Of a stretch of 64,000 nucleotides of DNA, positions 43,880 to 54,145 are shown piece after piece. The notes under the pieces were generated by a model. That model was given only the letters and a program-made list of their open reading frames with translations. It ran no database searches and had not been told where the DNA came from. The translations under genes were made by a program, and so were the position numbers. The DNA is taken from NCBI GenBank assembly GCA_036186865.1, contig AP025065.1, forward strand, positions 13,383,192 through 13,447,191, written 5' to 3'. The DNA is from Eustoma russellianum (lineage: Eukaryota > Streptophyta > Magnoliopsida > Gentianales > Gentianaceae). Within the stretch, counting starts at the first letter, position 1; every line of letters begins with the position of its first letter.

Positions 43880-45340
43880 TTTTCACTTTCTCCCTCTATT
43901 TCTTTTTCTCTTTTCTTTAAAGACCAGTCACCTTTGTTCGTTTCCCCCTCCTCTTTCTCCCTCCACTTACCTTGATCTCTCAGATTTGGAAGCCCATCTT
44001 CTTTGGGGCTTCACATGGCCGCTCTGGCCACAACGGCAGTGGAGGGCCGCTTGACAAACATCAGATCTTTGGGTAAATGGCTTGATGTGCAAGTTTTCAT
44101 GCAACTTTAAGCATGTTGTCTATTATTCAAGCAAAATCTTCTTAGACTAGCTTGCTTAAGTCAGATTTTACCGGAAGAATCTGATTCTCTTTCTTCCGTC
44201 AACATTGAAATCTCGGATGACAACAACTCCATCTGCGTCACTCTTTTGGAACCCGCCAGCAACAAACAGAAATGGGGCCCAGCCATTGTTTGACAAATCA
44301 TGGAAACGCTGCGTCTTTCACTAATATGAAAAAGCTGGAAGAAAAGCGGCTGAACACGGGTCTATTTGAAACTCAAAAGTTGGTAGATGACCTATTTATA
44401 TTCAGATTCCAATCGGAGGAATCTATACAAGATATTCTGGACCTGTCACCCATGTCTTTTGGTAACAAATTTTTTTTCCTTGACCGTGGTTTCCGAAAAG
44501 AGCATTGAAAAGCTCAAACTCAACACTGTTCTTGTATGGGCCAGCTCCCTTATTTGAGGATTCAATACTTCAACATTAAAGTATTGAGTATGCTTGGAAA
44601 GCCTCATTGGTAAGCTCCTATTTATGGATAAGCACACAAACATTGTAAAGGAGAATACTAAAATTGATACTACTTGGAGAAGTAACAATTTGAAGAAAAA
44701 GGATGCTGATCCTCCACGAACTTCAGCAAAAGGAAGCACAGCACAGTTACCACTGGAAAAAAGTTTTGGGAGGACTGAACACAAGAGAAACTAGTAGCAA
44801 CACAAAAGAATTCGAAGCCGGCCTCACCAACACCCAAGCAAAGAAGCAAAGAAACAGGGCCATTGGAACAAGATCAGAAATATGCTACACAAAGCAAATT
44901 CAATTCATTAGCAAGCATGGAAGCTGAACATGAGAGCAAAAAGGAGCAAAAAGCAACTGAGAGTGAAAGCTATGCTGGGGGAAGACACACAACCTCAAAA
45001 CCATGAAGTCAAAAGGAGCCCCTTGTCACAGAACCAGGCATTTAGGATTAAACAACAGGTTGTCAGTTGGAACCCCTTGTCAACTTGAACGAGGGCACTA
45101 GTGTCAAATCAATTAAGCAATATAGTAGGGGAAGGAGGAGAAGCAGAGGTCACAACCATGAAGAATCTCTAGATAGATGCTTAGGACATTGTTTTGCTGT
45201 CTAGAACTAGTCCCTAGTCTCATTCTATGTATTTGGAGCAAGTCAATCTTTTTTCAGAGATTAGCATCGGATCATGTAGACTTGTGAGGAATTTTTATGT
45301 TTGCATGTACTGTTATGACTGCTAAAACTTTGGGAAATTT
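43880..45340 (+). mobile_element. LINE ORF1 copy with tail, no ORF2
   Basis: C/T-rich leader from about 43880. ORF1 pieces: TGLFETQKLVDDLFIFRFQS near 44350 and PMSFGNKFFFLDRGF near 44450 (DUF4283), YFNIKVLSMLGKPHW near 44567, KFNSLASMEAEHESKKEQK near 44897, and SIKQYSRGRRRSRGH near 45108. After the ORF1 end comes about 150 bp matching the tail of the 5790-6915 copy (GATAGAT..., CTAGAACTAGT..., GGAGCAAG...), not an endonuclease. Confidence 0.75.
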
Positions 45341-45629
45341 TTTGAACCACTAAACAAATTTAGGTCCTTATAGATCGCTGCAGATAGTTATTGACTTGGA
45401 AGTTGCAAGCAGGTTCAGTATAGACAGCTTGGATGAAATAATGACTTCAATGTGCATAACAAAGGTCGAAGGTCATTTAACAGAAGAGAAGTTTGAGGGA
45501 ATCTTTTAATTCAGCTACCAACATAGTTATCAAATATAGTTGAAGATGTGTTATATATTATTGTTTCTTTGCACCTGTCTAGCATTAACACACTGGAAGA
45601 GTTAATTCTGTTATTTATTGTACCTGCAG

Positions 45630-45761
45630 GCAACAATGGAAATCATTGGTTATTTTTTTCATGCGGACTCTTTTGATATTAGTCTGAATCATGGTGATTT
45701 ACTAGAAGGAATTTGGACTTGGGCTGGAGTAGAGCCAATACAGCGGCAAAAAGTTGCGGAG
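45630..45761 (+). CDS. GCN2: GCN2 exon, HisRS-like domain
   Basis: 44 codons, ATMEIIGYFFHADSFDISLN then HGDLLEGIWTWAGVEPIQRQ and KVAE. LNHGDLL..IW.WAG is a GCN2/HisRS-like signature. Acceptor ACCTGCAG, donor GTATCG. Confidence 0.97.
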
Positions 45762-45853
45762 GTATCGATTATCTAATTTTCATTATTTTGTAAAGGTTCC
45801 ACTTTGTCACTCGGATTGTGCATTTACGTTTTTTATTCGCTTTCGCCCTGTAG

Positions 45854-45937
45854 CTACTTTCTCTCTTGACTTCTTTGCATCCTCAATCACCTGACAGAAA
45901 ATCAAAATGGGTTGTGGTAAGACGTCAGCTTCGGCAG
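45854..45937 (+). CDS. GCN2: GCN2 exon, HisRS-like domain
   Basis: 28 codons, LLSLLTSLHPQSPDRKSKWV then VVRRQLRQ. Phase 0 at both ends; it continues ELNLPEAAVNRL at 57469 across an 11.5-kb intron. Acceptor CCTGTAG, donor GTCAGA. Confidence 0.95.
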
Positions 45938-46949
45938 GTCAGAACCATGTGCCTTTCAGGGTTTAGTTTTTTTGAATGTTCGTGTTATGTTTAAAATGAG
46001 ATTATTTAGATGCTACCTGATTTGTTGCGCTATTAGTATATTTTTTAATTTCTTTATGAAAGTTGATCAAAAGGAATACGTGACCTATTTTATTGTTTGG
46101 ATCATGGTGGAACTTATTAAAATCCGAAAGACTATAAGGTGCTGATGAAGGAAACAAGTAGTGGAGATTTTATATAAACATAGAAAGAATACCATATCAC
46201 AGTACATTCACCTACCTGTTCCTTCCCACCGTTGGACATTCTAGATTAGCGAATTCCAACTCATTCAACAAACCAAAGGTATTACCTCTAGCGTACTGCA
46301 AATGATAATAATTTTAGTTTCTGTTCCATTCTAGGTCATTGTCATTGAGTGCTTTAAGTCTTTGGTAAGGTTTGAAGCCACTTTATGAAGTTCAACGAGA
46401 CAGGCAAAAAGGGACCTGGTTGAGATCATATAAAGGCACCACCTTAATTGCAAAATTACCAATGAGATATCTTGTCAAACATGAGAGAATTCCTTCTTAC
46501 CTGTAAAAGATGACGGATATTGTGGACAAATGTTTTGCTGTTTACTCTGCTGTCAAATTCTTAGAGAGTAAATTAACATTCTATAGCCATATGTTTGATA
46601 CATGTTACACCTATTATACATGCTTTTAATTACAATTTGTATCTGTATGCTTTGAATTCTATCACTAAATGGCCCCTTTAACGGCATCAACCCATGACTT
46701 AACAGGCATTTAATGAGAGAGACATGGTTTTTTACATTTTATATCCATATGTTTGACACATGTTGCAAAAAAAGCATATACATCTGATTGGTGCATGTTA
46801 GAATTCACATCCATTTATAGTTGTAACCACTAATTTCAACGGTTTTGGTCTAGCTCAAGGGTTCAATGAGTCATTTCGTAAAAAAAATAAACAACTTCTT
46901 TGTCTAAAAACGAGGGAAAATGTCTCTTCTCCACTTTCTCTCTCTAAAC
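45938..46949 (+). other. Intron DNA, nothing recognised
   Basis: About 1 kb, AT-rich, no coding similarity. Two loosely similar lines (CATATGTTTGATACATGTTAC near 46590 and CATATGTTTGACACATGTTGC near 46747) hint at an old direct repeat. Confidence 0.55.
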
Positions 46950-48205
46950 ATATTCTCACTCCAGAAAATGGGAAAAATGCATCGAATAGGCAAAATTACA
47001 CGGTGGAATAGTTGCAAAACAGCACAAAAGGATTGTCGGTGGACGGAAGACTAAGAAGTACGCAGGATGAGAGAGCTGAGATACCAGCATGCGAGACAAG
47101 TTGGGCGAGGTGGTTGGCGAATTCGGTGAAACCCCCTATTTCGAAGGTTCGAAGCCTTATTTTTAAACCGTTGATGGATGTCGAAGGAAAGAGTATACCA
47201 AAAATACTGCATGCTGATGTAGCGAGGTCGGTGGAGAATTGGAAATTCTCTGCAATAGGTTACGTATTGGGAATGGACCTACCATATAATGCGATGAAGA
47301 GTTTTACGGATGCACGGTGGGTTCGAGGGGGTTGATTGAGGTACAAAGGCTACATGGGGGTATGTTCATACTTCGATTCCAGAATGAAGAAAGTTTGAAT
47401 GAGGCGCTGGAAGCTTCTCCTCTGAATTTTGGGAATAAGATGTTTCTCTTAAAACCTTGGGAAGGGGGTCAAAATCTACGAAAAGAGGAGGCCAGAACTA
47501 TACCAATCTGGGTGCGACTACCTGGGTTGGGTGTTCAATATTAGATGCAGAAGCCTTGGAGAAGATAGTAACTGCAGTTGGAAATCCTTTGTATGCAGAT
47601 CAGCGGACAATGGAGCAGGAGAGACTTGCATTTGCATAAGTTTGTGTGGAAATTGAAGCAGGGGTACATGTACCAGAAACTATTGAAATCATTAATGAGA
47701 GGGATGAAGTTGTTCAACAGGTTGTTCAAGTAGAATAGATCCCAGCCCAATGTAGTGAATGTAAGTTGTTTGGGCAATGTCTCTATTCCTGCCCTAAATG
47801 TGTTCGTGAAAAGGGCAAGAAGAAGAAGTTGGAATATAAAGCCACTGGGCGTAATTTTCTACTGGGGAAAAATAATAGTATTGTTCCTGGGCGATACAAA
47901 GGTAACAAAGAAGGGTATGAAGGAGAAATGGATCCTGGGAAACCTGGACCTACTAAACTTGCCTCCACCGCAGAGGAGGGAAGTTGGCAGGTGGTGAGCA
48001 AACAAAAAGTGTATAAGACCCCTGATATTATAGGATGTGAAATGACAGTGAAGGAGGGAGCTAGTGAGCTAGTGGAGATGGAGTTTCCATGTGTGATGCC
48101 TGTCCTCACACCTGTTGGGAGGGGTAGATGGCAGGTGGTGGTTGGAGGTCTCAGACAGAATCTGGCAACCTCCTAGCTGCGCCAGAATGCTCCAATGGTG
48201 AAGCC

Positions 48206-48217
48206 CCCCCCCCCCTG
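48206..48217. repeat. Poly(C) run
   Basis: About 12 C in the ORF1-ORF2 part of the LINE; a likely slippage site. Confidence 0.9.
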
Positions 48218-49485
48218 AAGCAATGTGTACCAAAGATGAAACTGAAAAGGTAGGTGACACTGAAGGCAGGAAAGGACAAATAGAGAAGTTCACTGAGGCC
48301 ACAGATAGTTTTGAGTCTGAATCCCAGGAAGATACTGAACAAAAAGATCGAACACATGGGGATGAAACACTCATAGAGATGCAAAAGTTCTTGGGAAAGA
48401 ACAGTAAGAAAGGAGGAGTGCAGAAGAAGAAGGGGAGGAAAAAAAGGCACTATAATAACTTTATATGAAAATATCTAGTTGGAATATAAGGGGTCTAAAT
48501 GACCCTGTGAAACAGCATGAGGTACGACGATTCCTCATGTGCAATCATATAGATATAATGGGATTAGTAGATGTCAAAGGTCAAATAAAGTAGAGAAAGT
48601 AGCTAGAAATACTCTTCCACGATGGCAGTATGTTCATAACATAACAAAAGGAGTGGTTCCGAGGATTTGGTGTGAGTGGAATCCTGCAAAGCTGCAAGGA
48701 ACAGTTTTGGTTGATAATAGCCAGTGTCTCACCTTGGAGATGATAATCAAGAACACACAGCAATTGTTTATCCTGTCGGTGGTGTATGGAGAAAATAAAA
48801 AGGAAGATAGAACTTCCCTCTAGGATCATATAAAGCAGTTAAGCCAGGTTTTTGCAAATAAGCCGTGGGTGCTAATGGGAGACTTCAATGTTGTCTTGAA
48901 TAGTGAGGAAATAATGGGTGGTAGGTCAATGGACCACCATGCTGTGAAAAAATTTCAAGAATGTCTAGAAGCTGCAGATATATTTGATGTTCCAGCTCGT
49001 GGGATGGCCTACATATGGAACAATGGACGTGAAGGTGAAGCGAGAACTTATTCCATGATTGATAGGGTGCTGGTATCGGAGGAATGGAAGAACGAGTTTA
49101 AATACTTTCAACTTGATTTCCTGAGTTACCTAACATCTGATCATGCTCCCGCTATGTTATTTTTGGTAGATAGGAGAGGTGGACCAAAACCCTTTCTATT
49201 TAGCAGGACTCTGATGAAGTGTAGAGAATTTAAGACCACGGTGAACGATGTTTGGCAGAAAGATGTGGAGGGGAACCCTAACCCGCTAAAGAGGCTAAAG
49301 GAGAAGTTGAAGAAACTGAAGGCCCCACTAATAAAGTTGAGCAACAAACACTTAAGCAATATATCTCAGAGAACTGAACAAGCTAGGCAAGTACTAGCTG
49401 ACACGTAAAAGGAGCTTATGCACAAACCCCATGATACTATACTTCAGCAAAAAGAAAGAAATGAACTGGAACAGTATGTAGATTT

Positions 49486-49490
49486 ATTAG
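49486..49490 (+). repeat. TSD of element C (left)
   Basis: ATTAG, repeated at 54141-54145. Confidence 0.95.
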
Positions 49491-49775
49491 TGTAGAAATA
49501 TTAGATAGTAGAATGTATTAAAATACTAGATAGATTACTGTACATAAATACTGTACAAAATAATTGGTGTAACAGGTGACCGTTAGTCACCCAATAGGAC
49601 AGGTCAGGTTACCGTTAGAACTAAGAGTATTAGTTGTGTATAAATATTGAATCACAGTAAATGTATGATATCTGAAATCCTTTGATTTCAGCCTGCTTCT
49701 TATATCCCTTCCGTCATTTACTGAAGTATTTACTTCCTCTCATAATTGATTACAGAGATTCTGAATAATCCTATA
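49491..49775 (+). repeat. 5' LTR of element C
   Basis: 285 bp, TGTAGAAATATT...AATCCTATA. It ends in TA, not the usual CA, in both copies. TATAAATA near 49642 is a likely TATA box. Confidence 0.95.
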
Positions 49776-49788
49776 TGGTATCAGAGAC
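49776..49788 (+). promoter_or_regulatory. Primer-binding site of element C
   Basis: TGGTATCAGAGAC abuts the LTR; it matches the initiator tRNA-Met 3' end at 11 of the first 12 bases. Confidence 0.9.
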
Positions 49789-50691
49789 ATAGGTTGAAGC
49801 AATCTTGAGAATCTGTTCTCATCTGTGTTCATCAAAAGCTCTTTATTAATCATTGCCCAGGTGAAATCATTCAACTTTCAGAAGAAAAAACATACCTACT
49901 GGGTTATTAATCCGTTCCGCAATATCTGTCACTTCGTCAAAAATTCATTACCCACAGAAGTGCTTATATTTTTCTTTCCCTTGTTCTGCGGAATTTTGAA
50001 CCTGTAAGAAAGGCTTCTGAAACCATTTTATTTGTGGATTGTTGAAAAAAAAAGAGTCTGTAGCATTACGTGCTATATATCTTCAAAGGAAGAAAGCTGA
50101 GGTTGAAGAAGAAGAAATTTGTTGGAGACAGTGACGTGGAAAGATAGCTTTCCAAATAACGACAAAATCATATCACGGGTACCAAAAGTGTCAACATGAT
50201 ACTATTCTTATTATTTTCTTTAAATTGTTCAATTCGTGAAAGGAGGGGCATTACACGTTTCTTCCTACATGTCCTAAATTTGTTTTCTTTATTGCAAGTG
50301 GGAATTCCTCAAAGAAAGCACCCACGTGAATATACAGCCACTTACACGAAAAATCTGGAAACTTCATTTATTGAAGGACAAACTTTATTCATTAAAGGAC
50401 AATAATAGTCCTTCACTTTGCGTGTGCAACAAAACCGAGGATTGTTTTTTGACTTCCCCATAAAACCGACGGCTACGTGTCTTTTCCCCTGTCTATTAAA
50501 TTAAAGTGTTTTTACTCCCTAATATCATCTCGCAGACAACTATTTTTTCATCTCAACTTCATTTTTTACTCTCTCTCTGAAACACCATCCCATCTCATCC
50601 TTCATCTTCACTCTTCACTCTGTTTCTTGGTCTTTCCTTCTGAACAAACCAGAACTGTTCCTTATCTCCTCTATTCGCACTTCGTTCTTCC
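49789..50691 (+). other. Leader of element C
   Basis: 0.9 kb without a gene, C/T-rich from about 50470. Short open frames are shadows. Confidence 0.6.
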
Positions 50692-53600
50692 TTGGCCAGC
50701 ATGGCTGAAATTCCAGAGTCCTCTGAAATTTCCTCTACTCCTTTAGGAGGTATTACTGCAACAGAAGCCATGCAATATTACTCACATCTCACGAAGCTTT
50801 GGCAACAAAATGGTCCTACACCTTCCAGTTTTTCACCCTCTTGGGAAGCAGGAAGGCCACCAACTGCAAATTCCGCCAACTACACATATCAGGTGGAGGC
50901 ACTAGTTCAGCTTCTTACTCAACAACACGGTAATGGTGGAACTCAACTTCAACAGGATGAATCAACGCAACTCAGTAAGGCAACAATGGCCTCCATGAAA
51001 GGTACTCAGTCTACTGGTGTTGGGTGCTCCTGGATCATTGATTCTGGAGCATCAGACCACATGACTAACAATCTCACCCTCTTAGACACTTACAGTTCAT
51101 TCATGCACCCTAAAATAGTCAAAATAGCTAACGGTGTTAGATTAAATGTGTTGGGAAAGGGCAGAGTTAAGATCACTAGTGGGTTAACGTTACAAAATGT
51201 TTGGGGTCCTTGTAGAGTAGCAAGTCTAAATGGAGCTAGATGGTTTGTGACATTTGTAGATGACCATACACGACTAACTTGGGTTTATTTAATGAAAAGC
51301 AAGAGTGAGGTTGGACACATCATACAAAAGTATATTACGTTTATTAAAAATCAGTTTAATACAACAATCAAAGTCCTCCGAAGTGATAATGGAACTGAGT
51401 ATGTTAATAAAGAAATAAAGGACTATCTGGACAGTTTAGGTATCCATCACCAAACCTCTTGTGTCTACACTCCTCAGCAAAATGGTATAGCGGAGAGAAA
51501 AAATAGGCACTTATTGGATGTTGCTAGGTCACTTATGTTTTCTACCAATACACCAAAGTTTTATTGGGGGGAAGCAATACTTACTGCCACATACCTTATT
51601 AATAGGATGCCTTCACGAGTATTGTCATTTAAAACCCCAAAAGACGTCCTGTTAAGTAGTTATCCAAATACTAAACTGATATCCATGCTTCCTTTCAGAG
51701 TCTTTGGATGTGTGGTGTATGTCTATGTTCAACCTACCTCCCGAACAAAATTAGATAAAAGAACTGACAAATGTATTTTTTTGGGGTATTCAGGTTCACA
51801 AAAGGGATACAAGTGCTATTGCCCTATAACTAAAAAGATGACAGTCTCACTCGATGTGATATTCGATGAACAGTGTGCGTATTATTCTAGTAATATGCTG
51901 AGAAACACAAATGCCATAAGTGTGGATCAATTTTGGAGTATCATTGATGTTGTATCCACAGGAACTAGTGATCAAATATTAGATTCTGTAAATACTACTA
52001 ACACTTCTACGCAGGAAGAAAAAGCCGAAGGTACTGAAAGCAGGTTGACTGACCACCAGACAAAACTTCCCATTACAAGGGTATATACTCGGCGAAATAC
52101 TGGAGTCCAGGAAGTGGAACCAACCACTTCTAGTCCGATCTGCCAGAACACATCCGATCAGGTAAGTACATCATCTATAGATGATCTACCTATTGCACTT
52201 AGAAAAGGGGTAAGAGAGTGTACTAAGCACCCATTATATAATTTCCTTGCATATGATCAGCTAAATCGAGACTGCAGGGCTTTTACATGTGCATTAGATA
52301 ACCAATATTTACCTAGCAGTATTGACGAGGCTCTTCAACATCCATTATGGAAACGGGCAGTAGATGAAGAAATGACAGCATTAGTTAAAAACAAAACCTG
52401 GGAATTAGTTGTAAAAGAGCCTGGAATTCGGACAGTAGGATGTAGATGGCTTTTCTCAATTAAATATAATGCAAATGGGACAATAAATAGGTATAAAGCA
52501 AGATTAGTGGCAAAAGGATTCACACAAACCTATGGGATTGATTATGTAGAAACGTTTGCCCCTGTAGCTAAGTTAAATACAGTGAGAGTGATATTTTCTT
52601 TGGCAGTTAATCTTGATTGGACATTATTTCAGTTAGATATAAAAAATGCATTCTTAAATGGTGATTTACAAGAATTGGTGTACATGGATATTCCTCCAGG
52701 GTTTGAGCATAACCGAAACAAAGGAATGGTATGCAAACTAAATAAATCATTATATGGTCTTAAACAATCCCCACGAGCATGGTTTAAACGATTTACTATA
52801 GTAGTTCTTAAGTATGGGTTCACACAAACTCATAGTGATCATACATTATTCATAAGATGTTCTAGTAGTAACTCCATTGTAATTCTTATTGTGTATGTGG
52901 ACGACATTATACTAACAGGTAATGATATCAAAGGCATTAATCTAATAAAGACCCAATTGTCTACTGAATTTGAAGTCAAAGACTTAGGGAGATTAAGATA
53001 TTTTCTTGGCATGGAAGTAGCTAGAACAAATAATTCGATAAGTATTTCACAGTGAAAATATGTGCTAGATCTATTAAGTGAGACAGGTATGCTGGGATGC
53101 AAACCTGCATCTTCACCTATGGAGTCGGGACAAAAGCCCAAGAAACTGTGGGATACAACTCCTACAGATAAATTGCAGTATCAAAGGTTGGTGGGTAAGC
53201 TTATCTACTTATCACATACTCGTCCAGATATTTGTTATGCTGTTAGTTATGTTTCACAATTTATGCATGATCCTACTAACGAACATCTCAAGGCTGCTTT
53301 CAGAATTCTCAGGTATTTAAAAGCTGCTCCAGGACAAGGGTTACAGTTTAGAAAACAGGCGGACAGGAGCATTGTGATTTATACTGATGCAGATTGGGCA
53401 GGCTCAAAAATTGATTGGCGATCTACTTCTGGATACGGGACATTTGTGTGGGGTAATCTTGTAACGTGGCGAAGTAAAAAACAAGCTGTGGTGTCACGCA
53501 GTAGTGCTGAAGCTGAATTACGTGCACTGGCACTAGGATTATGCGAATGACTCTGGTTGAAGAATCTGCTCAAGGAATTGAAGATGGATATTGCACTACC

Positions 53601-53874
53601 TATGGTTGTCTACTGTGATAATATTTCAACAATAAATATGGCAGAAAATCCTACTCAACATGACAAATCAAAACATGTGGAGATTGATAGACATTTCATC
53701 CGAGAGAAAATTGAGGATAAAATCATCATCATTGAACACATCTCTTCAAACAAGCAAATTGCAGACATTTTCACTAAACCTGTATCTGTACATACCTTTG
53801 CTACTCTTGTTGGCAAGCTTGGTTGTATAAACATATACAACAAGCTTGAGGGGGAGTGTAGAAATATTAGATAG
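50692..53874 (+). pseudogene. Pol-like frame of element C lacking gag
   Basis: One frame throughout with TGA stops at 53053-53055 (where SQRKY is expected) and 53548-53550 (where CEGLW is expected). The first about 110 residues keep only a gag start (AEIPESSEISSTPLGG) fused to a linker: no UBN2 gag, no zinc knuckle. Protease IIDSGASDHMT (Asp 117) follows. After GLTLQNV the frame jumps to WGPCRVASLNGARW, so the pre-integrase zinc (HHCC) block is also missing. Integrase (FVDDHTR, Asp 190; LRSDNGTEY; NGIAERKNRH), RT (YVDDIILTGND, residues 735-745) and RNase H (YTDADWAGS, RSSAEAELRAL) are present. The frame ends inside the 3' LTR. Confidence 0.94.
53845..53856 (+). promoter_or_regulatory. Polypurine tract of element C
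   Basis: GAGGGGGAG before the 3' LTR TGTAGAAAT. Confidence 0.9.
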
Positions 53875-54140
53875 TAGAATGTATTAAAATACTGGATAGA
53901 TTACTGTACATAAATACTGTACAAAATAATTGGTGTAACAGGTGACCGTTAGTCACCCAATAGGACAGGTCAGGTTACCGTTAGAACTAAGAGTATTAGT
54001 TGTGTATAAATATTGAATCACAGTAAATGTATGATATCTGAAATCCTTTGATTTCAGCCTGCTTCTTATATCCCTCCGTCATTTACTGAAGTATTTACTT
54101 CCTCTCATAATTGATTACAGAGATTCTGAATAATCCTATA
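53857..54140 (+). repeat. 3' LTR of element C
   Basis: 284 bp, one substitution and one 1-bp deletion relative to the 5' LTR. Confidence 0.95.
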
Positions 54141-54145
54141 ATTAG
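54141..54145 (+). repeat. TSD of element C (right)
   Basis: ATTAG, matches 49486-49490. Confidence 0.95.

Larger units (their letters stand above)
46950..49490 (+). mobile_element. L1-type LINE (near full length), left part
   Basis: ORF1 about 47010-48175: DUF4283 (MFILRFQNEESLNEALEASP, IPIWVRLPGLG), CCHC-like block (WIPAQCSECKLFGQCLYSCP, first Trp now a stop) and basic tail. Then about 48466 the ORF2 endonuclease opens MKISSWNIRGLNDPVKQHEV, with GDFNVVLNSEEIMGG near 48878, MIDRVLVSEEWKNEF near 49056 and YLTSDHAPAM near 49130. Frameshifts lie near 48570 and 48825. Element C splits it at the linker before the RT; the rest is 54141-56930. Confidence 0.9.
49491..54140 (+). mobile_element. Ty1/copia retrotransposon C, young and internally deleted
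   Basis: 4.65-kb element: LTR 49491-49775, primer site, 0.9-kb leader, one coding frame 50692-53874 with two stops, polypurine tract, LTR 53857-54140, TSD ATTAG. By direct comparison the LTRs differ by one substitution (ACTAGA/ACTGGA) and one 1-bp gap (CCCTTCCG/CCCTCCG), so insertion is recent. Gag and the pre-integrase region are missing in frame. It lies in sense orientation inside a LINE inside the GCN2 intron. Confidence 0.97.

Noticed and set aside
47766..48450. Several overlapping frames on both strands
   Set aside because: They are shadows of the frame-broken LINE ORF1 tail, which explains the + strand reading.
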